A stretch of 64,000 nt of DNA from Bacillus sp. FJAT-18017 (GCF_001278805.1 NZ_CP012602.1:971001-1035000); one strand, 5' to 3'; shown: positions 8,303 through 17,620, numbered from the stretch's first letter. The notes: generated by a model from the letters alone, not told the origin. Program-made: numbers and translations.

Positions 8303-9073
8303 ATGAGTTATAAAATTGTGTTTTTCGATGTGGATGGGACTATTACAAATCACAAAGATGGCAGCATTCCTATCTCTACAATTGAAGCTATAAAAAATTT
8401 AAAACGCAAAGGGTTAAAGGTTGTGGCTGCAACAGGAAGGCCACTCTCAATGTGTCAGGAACTGCAAGAGTTAGGAATTGAAACATTTATTACAGCAAAT
8501 GGTGGTTACGTGAAACACATTCAAGAGGTTATTCATAAAGTACCGATGGATAAAACCATCATTCAAGAAGTTATAGAATATGCAAAGTTAGAGAATAACG
8601 GTTTGTCGTTTTATACTGAAGGATTTAGTATGAACGGCGTAACAGAGACGGAAATATTAACGGCCTTAAAGGAAACGTTGTCTCTAAACGAGTATCCCGA
8701 AACTCGCCCCTTTATCCACGAAGACGTATTCTTATTGTGTTTGTTTGCAAATGATGAAACAGTTGAGAAGTATAAACAAAAGTTTCCCCACCTAGCATTT
8801 AAAAGATGGCATCCTTATGTGTTAAATGTATTGCAGGAGGATGTTTCAAAGTCTTTAGCTATAATGAAAACTTTAGATTTCTTTGGTTTCGATAAGTCGG
8901 AAGCAATCGCTTTTGGTGACGGTGAAAATGATATTGATATGTTGGAATTAGTAGGGTTAGGTATAGCAATGGGGAATGGAAATGAAAAATTGAAACATGT
9001 TGCAGATTTTGTTACAAAACCATCAAGTGAAGGTGGAATTGAATACGCATTAAAACAATATGGAATTATTTGA
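8303..9073 (+). CDS. Cof-type HAD-IIB phosphatase
   Basis: 256 residues. HAD motif I is FFDVDGTIT (nucleophile Asp about residue 9). Motif II is the Thr of AATGRP. A class IIB cap spans about residues 85-180, and motif IV is FGDGENDIDML with AMGNG after it. The Cof family dephosphorylates small sugar phosphates or flavin-type cofactors; the specific substrate is unknown. Ribosome binding site AGGAG stands before ATG 8303. The methyltransferase gene follows after 29 bases, so the two may be cotranscribed. Confidence 0.88.
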   Translation: MSYKIVFFDVDGTITNHKDGSIPISTIEAIKNLKRKGLKVVAATGRPLSMCQELQELGIETFITANGGYVKHIQEVIHKVPMDKTIIQEVIEYAKLENNGLSFYTEGFSMNGVTETEILTALKETLSLNEYPETRPFIHEDVFLLCLFANDETVEKYKQKFPHLAFKRWHPYVLNVLQEDVSKSLAIMKTLDFFGFDKSEAIAFGDGENDIDMLELVGLGIAMGNGNEKLKHVADFVTKPSSEGGIEYALKQYGII

Positions 9074-9102
9074 CCATTTAAATAAGAAAACTGAGGTGAA
9101 AT

Positions 9103-9810
9103 ATGAAAGAAAATATAAAGGACACATTTAATAACCTTGCTAGTATTTACGAAAATACAGTGGATACGACAAGCTTGTATAATAGCGAATATGAAAGACC
9201 TGCGATGTTAAGTCAGTTACCACAAAACTTAAATAATATGGATATCGTCGATGCTGGCTGTGCAGCTGGTTGGTATACTCAACAATTAGTCAACAGGGGA
9301 GCGAATGTGATTGCAACTGATATTAGTCCAGAGATGGTGAGTTCTGCTAAAAGGCGTGTTGGGGACAAGGCCACTGTTCTTTGTTTAGATTTAGAGGCTA
9401 ACTTGCCATTTAAAGATAACTCTTTTGATTTCATCATAAGCTCATTAACTCTTCATTATATTAGGGAGTGGGGTCCTACTTTTAGTGAATTTCAAAGAAT
9501 TCTAAGGCCTAAAGGTGTATTCTTGTTTTCAATTCACCACCCATTTACAGATATAAAACTACTTCAGGATGCCAACTACTTCGGTACTGAATTAATTATT
9601 GACAAATGGATCAAAGAAGGAAAGTCATTTGAAGTCCCCTTTTATCGAAGACCTCTTAACATAATTTTAAATGAAACTCTGAACTGCTTTTCGATTGAAG
9701 AAGTCATTGAACCTCTACCCACAACGAAATTCAAGGAACAAGCACCGGAAAAATATGAAATGCTTCTGAAAAGTCCCAATTTCCTCATTATCAAAGCTAT
9801 TGTGAAGTGA
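9103..9810 (+). CDS. Class I SAM-dependent methyltransferase
   Basis: 235 residues. The SAM-binding motif I is IVDAGCAAGWYTQQL, with ATDISPEMV for the ribose-binding acid, LDLEANLPF and then FDFIISSLTLHYI as motifs II-III. This is the Methyltransf_11/25 type that acts on small molecules. It starts at ATG 9103 behind GAGGTGA and follows the HAD gene. The substrate is unknown. Confidence 0.85.
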   Translation: MKENIKDTFNNLASIYENTVDTTSLYNSEYERPAMLSQLPQNLNNMDIVDAGCAAGWYTQQLVNRGANVIATDISPEMVSSAKRRVGDKATVLCLDLEANLPFKDNSFDFIISSLTLHYIREWGPTFSEFQRILRPKGVFLFSIHHPFTDIKLLQDANYFGTELIIDKWIKEGKSFEVPFYRRPLNIILNETLNCFSIEEVIEPLPTTKFKEQAPEKYEMLLKSPNFLIIKAIVK

Positions 9811-9961
9811 TGTTTTGAGATACCGCTGCAAGTGGAACACCCAACAACGATGTGAATTGTAACTTGTTTTACGAACGGGCAGGTAAAAATTATTGCGTTA
9901 ATAAAGAGTTGAGAAACAGCAATGCAAGAATGTTTTCTTATTTTAACAGCCCCTAAATGAA

Positions 9962-9997
9962 AGTGCCCTCAAATCCCAGAGAGCACTCGTTTTATTA
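9962..9997. terminator. Shared terminator between convergent genes
   Basis: AGTGCCCTC / GAGAGCACT stem with T-rich sequence on one side and A-rich sequence on the other. It serves the minus-strand gene at 10016 and possibly the methyltransferase. Confidence 0.65.
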
Positions 9998-10015
9998 AAA
10001 AATCCTAAATACATT

Positions 10016-10732
10016 TTAATTTTTATCCAAACCTAGTGTTTGTTTCATTTTTGCAACTGCTTGATCAAGCGCCGCATCTTGAACAATCGGTTTGTCCGTA
10101 TCCCACTGTTCCCCTTTAGGTAATTCGAATTGGAAACCTTTGCAATATGGTGCTGGACGGCCCATTAAATACTCAACAATTTCCTTTCCAATAAATTCTC
10201 TTGCTTCTTCAGGTGTTCGTTTCCCTGTAACGATCTCATGCATCATATTTAACGATAGGGTATTGGCACCTTCGTTATCACAGTGAACAGAGACTTCGCC
10301 TTTTGTACGATCAATTACAATACTTCCTTCAAGTCGTGCAACCAATCCTGCCTTATCTGCTGGTACATGATAATCGATAAATTGTTCAAGGACATCCGTA
10401 TGTGGCTCTGGGAAATCATGTGGAACCTCATCACGGTAAGCAATGGTTCGTTTCCAAGGGCCATTATTGTACCAGATTAATCGGCTGGGAGTGACTTCAT
10501 TCGGAGGGCCATAAAATTCAATGGTATTTTGGGCGGCCATTTTTGATGTAGCAGGCCATTTCTCAATAATGGTTTGTACTGATTCCACATCGACTATACC
10601 AGTTGACCCCTTATCTCCACCATTTCGGGTAGCATGGAGTTTCATATTACTGGCCATTGCTGTTGCTGCCAATTTTAATCGTGCTTCTACTGGAGCCTTA
10701 CTTGCACCTGTTTGATTTAAGTTGTTAGTCAT
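10016..10732 (-). CDS. Conserved hypothetical protein
   Basis: 238 residues, soluble, without signal peptide or membrane helix. I do not recognise a domain. Features include an Ala-rich N-terminal helix (ARLKLAATAMASNMKLHA), a central GPPNEVTPSRLIWYNNGPWK stretch, a DYHVPADK segment and a C-terminal ELPKGEQWDTDKP. It stands alone, divergent from the copper ATPase, and its own terminator follows. Codon use looks like its neighbours. Confidence 0.7.
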   Translation of the reverse strand: MTNNLNQTGASKAPVEARLKLAATAMASNMKLHATRNGGDKGSTGIVDVESVQTIIEKWPATSKMAAQNTIEFYGPPNEVTPSRLIWYNNGPWKRTIAYRDEVPHDFPEPHTDVLEQFIDYHVPADKAGLVARLEGSIVIDRTKGEVSVHCDNEGANTLSLNMMHEIVTGKRTPEEAREFIGKEIVEYLMGRPAPYCKGFQFELPKGEQWDTDKPIVQDAALDQAVAKMKQTLGLDKN

Positions 10733-10798
10733 GTTGAAAAATTCCTTCTTTCCATCTTACAGTACTCTTCCCAATGCAAGGTATATTAAACAATGTTT

Positions 10799-10822
10799 TA
10801 CTATAGGGGGGCAGGGTATAAA
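10799..10822 (+). promoter_or_regulatory. Candidate CsoR operator upstream of copB
   Basis: TACTATAGGGGGGCAGGGTA has the G-tract layout of CsoR-type operators (known B. subtilis sites carry a G/C run flanked by TA-rich half-sites). It lies about 80 bases before the CopB start and a csoR gene is nearby. Assignment is by pattern only. Confidence 0.4.
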
Positions 10823-10900
10823 AATAACAAGTCCTTAGATGAAAAATAAGAATTTGCTCTCCGGGAAGTAAATTTAGTGCTTAGGAAAGGAGGGGCCACT

Positions 10901-13150
10901 ATGGCAAATAAACAGAGCATTAATGACCATCGCTCACATAAAAATCATGCTAAACATGATGTCCAAGAAGCTGAGGGAAGTGTAGAGGATAATAGGCATG
11001 TAAACCAACTCGGTATTAGCAATCATGGAGACCAGCATGAGCATCCACACCACAATCATAACGGTCACGAACACCCTCATGACCATAATAACCATATCCA
11101 TGAAGGCAGTCATACGGACCATCAACATGATCCAGCCAACCATGACCATCAAGAACATGCGGGACACGCCGATCACGCCGATCATTCAGGACATGCGGGT
11201 CATTCGGGGCATCATGCCCATATGGTATCAGACTTTAAGAAACGCTTTTGGATCTCTTTAGTAATAGCTGTACCTATTATAATTTTGTCGGATATGACTC
11301 AAATGATTTTTGGCTATGAAATCAACTTTCCGGGTGATTCGATAATCTTATTCCTTCTATCAACATTCATCTTCTTTTATGGGGGTAAACCATTTTTACA
11401 GGGTGCCTGGGATGAACTAAAGAGCAGAGCCCCGGCAATGATGACGCTAATTTCGTTGGCGATTATCACGGCCTATGTATATAGCTCACTGACAACCTTT
11501 TTTATTCAGGGCAGTGACTTCTACATGGAATTGGCCACCCTTATTGTAATCATGCTGCTTGGCCACTGGATTGAAATGAAGTCGATTATGGGTGCATCGA
11601 AGGCTTTGGAGGAACTAATTAAAATAATGCCCAAAGATGCCCATAAGATTAATGAAAATGGAGATGTCGTAGAAGTATCAGTAGATGAATTGCATCCCGG
11701 TGATAAAATACTCGTCAAGTCAGGAGAAAAAATCCCGATTGACGGCAGTATTTTTGAGGGGGAATCAACTGTTGATGAATCGATGTTAACAGGGGAATCC
11801 GTTCCCATTGAAAAGAGCCCTGGCATGGAAGCGATAGGGGGCTCTGTGAATGGATCAGGTGTATTAAAAATAACTGTTAACAAGACTGGAAAAGACACTT
11901 ATCTGTCCCAGGTTATTACATTGGTCGGGGATGCGGAAACGACAAAGTCGAAAGCACAGGGATATGCGGATATTGCAGCTAAATGGCTATTTTATGTGGC
12001 GGTCGTTGCTGGTATCATTACCCTTGCCTACTGGTCCGTCACGGGTGACTTTGAATTTGCACTGGAACGTATGGTGACGGTGTTGATAATCGCTTGTCCT
12101 CATGCGCTTGGTTTGGCTGGTCCATTAGTAACATCGCGGTCGACTGCGATAGCGGCGAAAAAGGGATTATTAATCCGTAATAGGATTGCTTTCGAAGGAG
12201 CCTATAAAGTAGATCGGGTTGTTTTTGATAAAACAGGTACATTAACCGAGGGTAACTTTGGAGTAACGGATATCTTTCCTGTTGAAGGGGTAAGTGAGGA
12301 AGAACTTATAACCCTGGCTTATTCAGTTGAAACCCAATCTGAACACCCAATTGCAAAAGGGATTGTGAAGGAAGGAAAAGAACGGAATCTAGAGCTGTTT
12401 GAGGTAAAGGATTATCAAAACTTAACTGGTAAAGGTTTGACAGCTAAAGTCAATGGTGCGGAAGTCTCTGTCATAAGCCCTGGTGCTATGAAGGTAAATA
12501 ATATTCTTTTTGACGAAAAGACATATGAAAGGCTGGCCGCTCAAGGCAAAACAGTCGTTTTTGTTGTGAAAGATGACAGCCTGCAAGGGATGATTGCCTT
12601 GGCTGATATCATCAGGGAGACCTCCTTTGGAGTTATCAAGGCATTGCGTGAACAAGGCATTGAAACAGTTATGATGACTGGTGATAACAGCAGGGTCGCC
12701 AATTATGTAGGTGAACAATTAGGACTTTCAAAAGTGATTGCAGAAGTATTGCCACACGAGAAATCCAACAATGTAAAAGAATTAAGAAAAGGCGGGAAGA
12801 AAGTTGCGATGATCGGAGATGGCATTAACGATGCCCCTGCTCTCGCAGAAGCAGACCTTGGTATAGCAATTGGGGCCGGGACTGATGTTGCCATTGAAAC
12901 AGCAGACGTTGTTTTAGTAAATAGCAACCCAAATGATATTTTAAATATTTTCAAGCTGTCCAAGGCAACTTCCAGAAAAATGATGCAAAACCTGGTGTGG
13001 GCTGCCGGATACAACATTATTGCCATACCGCTGGCTGCGGGCGTTTTGATTAATTGGGGAATTGTTATTACACCGGCCATAGGGGCAGTGATTATGTCAC
13101 TAAGTACAATTATCTGTGCAGTTAATGCCCAGTTGTTAAAAATCGATTAA
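10901..13150 (+). CDS. copB: CopB-type copper P1B-ATPase
   Basis: 749 residues. About the first 110 are extremely His/Asp-rich (HEHPHH, HDHNNH, GHSGHSGHH), a metal-binding extension. Eight membrane helices are expected. Key motifs are TGES (about 297), the intramembrane metal site CPH (about 397, in ACPHALG), phosphorylation DKTGTLT (about 443), GDGINDAPA (about 639), and late YN and MSLST motifs. CPH rather than CPC marks the P1B-3/CopB class, generally exporting copper or silver. ATG 10901 is chosen because AAAGGAGGGG precedes it; the upstream in-frame GTG 10877 lies before that site. The lipoprotein gene follows at once, so this is a copper export unit. Confidence 0.92.
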   Translation: MANKQSINDHRSHKNHAKHDVQEAEGSVEDNRHVNQLGISNHGDQHEHPHHNHNGHEHPHDHNNHIHEGSHTDHQHDPANHDHQEHAGHADHADHSGHAGHSGHHAHMVSDFKKRFWISLVIAVPIIILSDMTQMIFGYEINFPGDSIILFLLSTFIFFYGGKPFLQGAWDELKSRAPAMMTLISLAIITAYVYSSLTTFFIQGSDFYMELATLIVIMLLGHWIEMKSIMGASKALEELIKIMPKDAHKINENGDVVEVSVDELHPGDKILVKSGEKIPIDGSIFEGESTVDESMLTGESVPIEKSPGMEAIGGSVNGSGVLKITVNKTGKDTYLSQVITLVGDAETTKSKAQGYADIAAKWLFYVAVVAGIITLAYWSVTGDFEFALERMVTVLIIACPHALGLAGPLVTSRSTAIAAKKGLLIRNRIAFEGAYKVDRVVFDKTGTLTEGNFGVTDIFPVEGVSEEELITLAYSVETQSEHPIAKGIVKEGKERNLELFEVKDYQNLTGKGLTAKVNGAEVSVISPGAMKVNNILFDEKTYERLAAQGKTVVFVVKDDSLQGMIALADIIRETSFGVIKALREQGIETVMMTGDNSRVANYVGEQLGLSKVIAEVLPHEKSNNVKELRKGGKKVAMIGDGINDAPALAEADLGIAIGAGTDVAIETADVVLVNSNPNDILNIFKLSKATSRKMMQNLVWAAGYNIIAIPLAAGVLINWGIVITPAIGAVIMSLSTIICAVNAQLLKID

Positions 13151-13166
13151 TGAAAGGATGATTCTA

Positions 13167-13742
13167 ATGAAACCTAATAAATTTTTTACCACTATAACAT
13201 CGCTAATTATGGCCCTGATTTTAACAGCTTGCGGTGGAAACAATGAGCCAGCACCACCAAATGATGGCGCAGATAAAAAGACGGAATCTCATGAACATAT
13301 GGAAATGAACCATTCAAGTTCAGGTGAAGTTCCCGAAGAACTAGAAGTTGCAAAAGATCCAACATACCCAGTTGGAAGCAAAGCTGTTATGCATGCGAAA
13401 CATATGAAGGGAATGGACGGGGCAGTCGCAACAATAGCAGGAGCCTACAATACAACAGTCTATTCAGTTTCATATACCCCAACAACTGGCGGTGAACGAG
13501 TAGAGGACCATAAATGGGTCATTCATGAGGAAATTGAAGACGCAGGCGAAGAACCATTCCAACCTGGCGACGAAGTCAAATTGAAGGCGGACCATATGAA
13601 AGGTATGGATGGAGCTGCTGCTGTTATTGATTCAGCCGAGGAAACAACGGTATATATGGTTGATTTCAAAAATACCGAAACAGGAAAAGATGTAAAGAAC
13701 CATAAATGGGTTATAGAAAGTGAACTGTCGCCGAACAAATAA
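13167..13742 (+). CDS. YdhK-type lipoprotein (two DUF1541 repeats)
   Basis: 191 residues with a lipoprotein signal ending in LTACGG (Cys acylation site). Two repeats of about 60 residues follow, each with YPVGSKAVMHAKHMKGMDGA- or PGDEVKLKADHMKGMDGA-like sequence and ending in DHKWVI. The Met/His clusters (HMKGMDG, HEHMEMNH) suggest extracytoplasmic copper binding. ATG 13167 is preferred over ATG 13158 because GAAAGG lies nine bases upstream. The gene follows copB by 16 bases and is presumably coexpressed. Metal binding is inferred from composition and context. Confidence 0.88.
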   Translation: MKPNKFFTTITSLIMALILTACGGNNEPAPPNDGADKKTESHEHMEMNHSSSGEVPEELEVAKDPTYPVGSKAVMHAKHMKGMDGAVATIAGAYNTTVYSVSYTPTTGGERVEDHKWVIHEEIEDAGEEPFQPGDEVKLKADHMKGMDGAAAVIDSAEETTVYMVDFKNTETGKDVKNHKWVIESELSPNK

Positions 13743-13756
13743 ATTCACATAAAACA

Positions 13757-13806
13757 TCCCCCTCTTTTAATAGCGTTGTATTTCTATTAAGAGGGGATTC
13801 TTTTAT
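13757..13806 (+). terminator. Terminator of the copper operon
   Basis: CCCCTCTTTTAATAG / CTATTAAGAGGGG stem followed by ATTCTTTTATTT. Confidence 0.88.
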
Positions 13807-14050
13807 TTAATAATACAGTTTCAATTTCCTAGATTTGAAGAATGCTCATATTAAGGATTAAGAAACCTTTTGTTGAATTCCTTATTAAGCTAAAGATTGC
13901 TAGCTTTAATTGGATACAGAGCAGTTAGTTTTGCTTGTCACTCCTTGAAGGAAGTTTCATATCACCATACTTGTTTACATTATTAGCAAGCCATATATTG
14001 AAGAATGATACAACAATATCTACCCTCGATGGGCTTATTTTATTAAAAGA
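13807..14050. other. Intergenic region before csoR
   Basis: No gene was seen. It carries an AAGGATTAAG...TTTTGTTGAATTCCTT motif (13853-13886) found in similar form at other intergenic sites of this window. Confidence 0.4.
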
Positions 14051-14064
14051 AAGAGGAGAATGAT

Positions 14065-14370
14065 TTGGATAATTCGGGAGAGAAAAAAGTGACACATAGG
14101 TCAACAACGGATAAAGATCGGCTGATTGCCCGATTGAAACGGATAGAGGGGCAAGTACGCGGAATTCAAAATATGGTAGAAAATGACCGGTATTGTGTCG
14201 ATATTCTGACGCAAATATCCGCAATTAATGCAGCCATGAATAAAGTAGGCCTCCATTTACTAGAAAAGCATACACAGCATTGTGTTTCTGATGCAATAAA
14301 AGATGGGAATGGAGAAGAGGCAATTGAGGAATTAATGGAAGTGTTTAAACGGTTTTCTAAGTCACAATAG
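14065..14370 (+). CDS. csoR: CsoR-family copper-sensing repressor
   Basis: 101 residues of the all-helical CsoR/RcnR (DUF156) fold: RLKRIEGQVRGI in helix 1, NDRYCVDILTQI, then HLLEKHTQHCV. The Cys of RYC, the His of EKH and the Cys of QHC give the Cys-His-Cys set that ligates Cu(I) in CsoR, as opposed to RcnR or FrmR. It should repress the copper export genes and release DNA when it binds copper. It starts at TTG 14065, set by AGAGGAGAA. Transcription is separate from copB-ydhK. Confidence 0.87.
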   Translation: MDNSGEKKVTHRSTTDKDRLIARLKRIEGQVRGIQNMVENDRYCVDILTQISAINAAMNKVGLHLLEKHTQHCVSDAIKDGNGEEAIEELMEVFKRFSKSQ

Positions 14371-14562
14371 ATGTCAGCCATCGGGAGCTGGTATTATTTT
14401 TATGCACTTAGATACAGTAGAGGGGTATTGTGTTTTTTATTCGGAGAGCATAAACAATTATCACTTTTTTGTTGAATTCCTTAAACTGAAGAAGTTTAAT
14501 AAGAAGGATTGAAATAGCCTTTTATAGAAGTTATTCCCAAACGGATTTAGGGAGGAAATAGT

Positions 14563-14961
14563 ATGTTTTTTGAGTTGACGTATCAGGTTCGTGTTACAGA
14601 TATGATAGAAGGACATAAGTGGTATCAAACATTTTTGAAAAAGGCTCCTGATTTTATCCCGCACGATGGATTTGCTGAGTGGGAGGTTGTGCCTGGATGT
14701 TGGTTACAAGTGGCTGAAGGAACACCTTCTTCAGGCAGCGGGCCTCTTCGTTTGGCTGTTAAGGATTTAGAAGCGGAAAAATTATGGTTAGTTCGTGAAT
14801 TACAAGTTGAGGACTTTGAAGTGTTTTCTCGGGAGGAAGTCCCAGTAAAGTGGTGCACCTTTTCTGATCCCTGGGGGAACCGTATTGGTTTATTTGAGTA
14901 CATAGACAAGAAGGAAGAAAGTAAACGGATTGATACTATTCTAGGTAAAGTAGAGATTTAA
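14563..14961 (+). CDS. VOC (glyoxalase/bleomycin-resistance fold) protein
   Basis: 132 residues, one VOC unit: LTYQVRVTDMIEGHKWYQ at the N-terminus, a metal/substrate strand near GCWLQVAEG, and the closing CTFSDPWGNRIGLFEY that is diagnostic of the fold. The enzymatic class (dioxygenase, glyoxalase, resistance protein) cannot be told. The ribosome binding site is AGGGAGGAA. It stands alone, with a strong terminator after it. Confidence 0.82.
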   Translation: MFFELTYQVRVTDMIEGHKWYQTFLKKAPDFIPHDGFAEWEVVPGCWLQVAEGTPSSGSGPLRLAVKDLEAEKLWLVRELQVEDFEVFSREEVPVKWCTFSDPWGNRIGLFEYIDKKEESKRIDTILGKVEI

Positions 14962-14970
14962 TCCCAACAG

Positions 14971-15006
14971 AGGCAGGTAAAGAGTTTAACTTTACCTGTC
15001 TTTAAT
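14971..15006 (+). terminator. Terminator of the VOC gene
   Basis: AGGCAGGTAAAG (14971-14982) / CTTTACCTGTCT (14990-15001) with T-rich tail. Confidence 0.85.
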
Positions 15007-15261
15007 TTGTTTAAACCCAGCAAATCCTATTACACTGACCGGTACAAAAATCTAGCTATTGTGAAAACAGTTTTTTTATTGTGCAAACCGTGCAGGATAC
15101 TGGAAGAAAGGGGGCGAACTAACTTAGATTTATTTTGGCAAAAATCTTAGTAATAGAGGGAGTTTTGTTAAAATAGACCGGCCGAATTTTTAATGGTATT
15201 TATTGGTTACCATGTTAAAATAAAACTAATAAAATACTAATCGGGGATGGTTGACTGGGGA

Positions 15262-15663
15262 ATGAATTATAAAAATGCTGTGAAGGTTCTAGCTGTTATA
15301 TTCTTTTTTTATCTTTGTTTTTCTTATGGTCCAGTAGTACTAAGTGGAGCATTGGGACAGGAAAAAGACCCGTTAAAACATCTAGTTGCTGTTACCAAAC
15401 TTAAATTTGCTTTCAGTGATCTTGAAAAAATAAGAGAAACAGATGACGGCAATGTTGTCTATCTTTCGGAAACCAAGCTTTTAAAAGAAGACTTTGGCAT
15501 CGTTAAAAAGACTTTAAATGAAAACGGATGGAAATTTAGAGAGCAATTGGGCGCCGGACTGGTTTTTGAAAAAGGTGGGGAAGAGTTATACATCATTACT
15601 GAACCGTACTCAAGTGTTTATTACTCGTGGGAACTTCCAAAGTCCGCCCTTAAGGAAAATTAG
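15262..15663 (+). CDS. Hypothetical membrane-anchored protein
   Basis: 133 residues: one N-terminal hydrophobic helix (VLAVIFFFYLCFSYGPVVL) and an extracytoplasmic domain of two halves with Thr/Asp-rich and VYLSETKLL strands. ATG 15262 is preferred since CGGGGATGG lies upstream at normal distance; ATG 15247 is the alternative and would abut that site. The family was not recognised. The 21-bp repeat array follows directly. Confidence 0.6.
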   Translation: MNYKNAVKVLAVIFFFYLCFSYGPVVLSGALGQEKDPLKHLVAVTKLKFAFSDLEKIRETDDGNVVYLSETKLLKEDFGIVKKTLNENGWKFREQLGAGLVFEKGGEELYIITEPYSSVYYSWELPKSALKEN

Positions 15664-15711
15664 AAAATTTTTTTAAGGGTGCTCTGTTGGAGGTACTGGT
15701 TTAATGGAGTT

Positions 15712-15837
15712 TGTCCTGAAAAATTGAAAAACTGTCCTGCATAATTTGGGAAATGTCCTGTATTTTTCGGTAAATGTCCTGTATATCGTAAAATCTGTCA
15801 TGAATATTTTAAAACGTGTCCTAAAAGGCATCAACTT
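15712..15837. repeat. 21-bp tandem array (TGTCCTG units)
   Basis: TGTCCTG or close variants occur at 15712, 15733, 15754, 15775, 15796 and 15817, exactly 21 bases apart, with A/T tracts between. Similar TTTAAGG.TGCTCTGTTG blocks flank it at 15672 and 15839. Confidence 0.85.
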
Positions 15838-15919
15838 TTTTAAGGTTGCTCTGTTGATCTCAGTTAATTCGGGGTGGAATAGAGTATGTCCTGAAAAATT
15901 GGATATTAAGGGGGCTCCT

Positions 15920-16378
15920 ATGAAATTTAAAGAAGTTATAAAGGGTTCATTTGTAATAGTAGGTTACAGTGCTGCTGGAAAGTGGGATGGTGATATTGTC
16001 TATCCGATTCCGCAATTATGGGATAGAGCTAAAAACGTTCTTGATGACAATATCAATGAGTTAGTCGGGGTGTGCCTGCCTCCAAGAAGCGATCATTACT
16101 TTTATACATGTGGGATTGAAATCGAATCTGTTGATTATTCTAAGGTAGAAAAGGGGATGACATTGCATACCTTTCCTGAACAAAAATATGTTGTATTTAA
16201 ACATATTGGTCCCTCCAAGAAAATTCCAAACACCTATTGGGAGCTGTGGAAGGTTTTCGATGAGGAAGGATATGCAATAAAAGTGGGCATGCCTGAAATT
16301 GAAATCGTGAAAACCAATATGATTGGAAAAGAAGAAAGCGAAGAATATGAGATGGAAATATGGGTTCCGGTTCTATGA
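15920..16378 (+). CDS. GyrI-like / AraC effector-binding domain protein
   Basis: 152 residues of the effector-binding ('GyrI-like') fold without a DNA-binding domain: FVIVGYSAAGKW, then a charged helix, YFYTCGIEIESVD, and the MTLHTFPEQKYVVFKHIG strand pair ending in IWVPVL. Such stand-alone proteins bind or hydrolyse small amphiphilic compounds. ATG 15920 is used, preceded by AAGGGGGC; the open frame upstream runs through the 21-bp repeats and is not coding. Confidence 0.8.
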   Translation: MKFKEVIKGSFVIVGYSAAGKWDGDIVYPIPQLWDRAKNVLDDNINELVGVCLPPRSDHYFYTCGIEIESVDYSKVEKGMTLHTFPEQKYVVFKHIGPSKKIPNTYWELWKVFDEEGYAIKVGMPEIEIVKTNMIGKEESEEYEMEIWVPVL

Positions 16379-16516
16379 AACAAATCAGAATTTAGATTAA
16401 TCTCTTGATCTTGAAGTGTGATTAATCTTTAAAGAATTGCAGTGCGCCAATCTCCTTTAATTGTTACTGAAACAGTGGCGGCAAGGCCAGTAGCTAAACA
16501 GCTAGGAGGAAATAAA

Positions 16517-16723
16517 GTGGATCCTATGGACATGTCGTTTCCTGAATTATACTACCATCTTGCGGCAGCTCCTTTGTATATTTTTAAGCTGATATTCTGT
16601 ATTGGCTTTTTAATCTATTCCCGCAAAGACAAAGGATGCTTCTTTTTAATCCCCAAAATTTACTGTGTAGTTTTTATTCTCAATTATTTCGTTGCGCTTT
16701 ATTTTCGCTTCTTTTATTACTAA
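16517..16723 (+). CDS. Small membrane protein
   Basis: 68 residues, with two hydrophobic helices (PLYIFKLIFCIGFLIY and YCVVFILNYFVALYF). The start is GTG 16517, seven bases after AGGAGGAA. No family was recognised. The frame upstream back to 16442 has no start signal and is probably non-coding. Confidence 0.5.
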   Translation: MDPMDMSFPELYYHLAAAPLYIFKLIFCIGFLIYSRKDKGCFFLIPKIYCVVFILNYFVALYFRFFYY

Positions 16724-16755
16724 ATTTTACTCGGAAAACTGACAGTAGAAGGGGG

Positions 16756-16986
16756 ATGATTCCTGTCCTTATCTTAACAGTGGTAAGTATTATTTTAAAT
16801 ATAGCCATTATCCTGTATATCCTTTTTACCCTGTCGACTATTAAGTTTGAGGTAAGGCGTATTGCCAAGCATTTAAACATAAAGGACGACAACACCATGA
16901 ACAGCGAAGAAGAATACGTCAGTAACGATGAAATTGAAAAGCAACTCGAAATGATGAACAATGGTAAAGAAGGGGAGAGCCGCTGA
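16756..16986 (+). CDS. Small single-span membrane protein with acidic tail
   Basis: 76 residues: one N-terminal helix (ILTVVSIILNIAIILYILF) followed by a cytoplasmic, acidic, probably coiled-coil tail (NSEEEYVSNDEIEKQLEMM). GAAGGGGG lies immediately before ATG 16756. It may form a unit with the preceding small membrane protein. The function is unknown. Confidence 0.5.
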   Translation: MIPVLILTVVSIILNIAIILYILFTLSTIKFEVRRIAKHLNIKDDNTMNSEEEYVSNDEIEKQLEMMNNGKEGESR

Positions 16987-17620
16987 TGTGCGGCTATCCC
17001 TTTTGTCTTTTTATGGCTTTTAACCGTGAAGTGAAACGTATGAGTGTTTACTGTATTATCTTGTTCAGCCACATGATCGTTCAGTATGGTTTGGGCTTCC
17101 TTTAGTTGTTGCACAGACTGGAATCCCTTTTGAGAAAGACACTGAACAAGGACAGGGGTTAGGTCTAGGCCTAGCCGTGTTACTTCAGTGCTTTCGGGGG
17201 TTGCGTAGCAAAAATCCGTCCCCCTAGAGAAAAGGATTGAAGCGGGATTTCAGCTGTATTCGAGAAGGAATGAAACTCAATCTCTCCATTGGCGAGACCT
17301 CCAATTGATATTGACTGTCACTAGCGGATTAGTGCTATTCGGATGTCACGAAGAAGGATTTGACATAGATTGTCCGAAATATCGGACAACCCTCTAGCAA
17401 TCTCAATTGCTTGTTCCCCATTTTCCTGACTGCCTGTAATCGCAACAAAGCCAGTATTATCCCCTAAAACCTGAAACTGGCTATTGCATTTGACTACAAC
17501 CACCAATTCGTAGAATGCGGTAAAATCCTAGGGATTGATGTACTGGACCATGTTATTGTAAATGCAGACCGAGTATTACAGCATGAAAGAAAAGGGATAT
17601 ATCTGAATCAGAGAGGGAGA
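16987..17620. other. Gene-poor region with decayed coding fragments
   Basis: No intact gene was found. On the minus strand about 17020-17210 reads protein-like sequence (LGLDLTPVLVQCLSQKGFQS) without a start. On the minus strand 17321-17506 there is a 61-codon frame (VAITGSQENGEQAIEIA) that lacks a ribosome binding site. A RadC-like end lies at 17501-17602 on the plus strand. All appear to be relics. Confidence 0.45.
17501..17602 (+). pseudogene. RadC-like C-terminal fragment
   Basis: The frame reads FVECGKILGIDVLDHVIVN and then LQHERKGIYL. This matches the end of RadC/JAB-domain proteins (G+.LGI.LLDHIIIGD...S..E+G.L). No upstream JAB core or start is present. Confidence 0.55.

Noticed and set aside
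10934..11185. Met/Val-rich frame antisense to the His-rich start of copB
   Set aside because: His codons CAC/CAT read as GTG/ATG on the other strand, which gives long open frames by composition.
17321..17506. 61-codon minus-strand frame (VAITGSQENGEQAIEIA)
   Set aside because: It looks protein-like but has only a TTG without binding site and is surrounded by other fossils; I kept it only as part of the gene-poor region.
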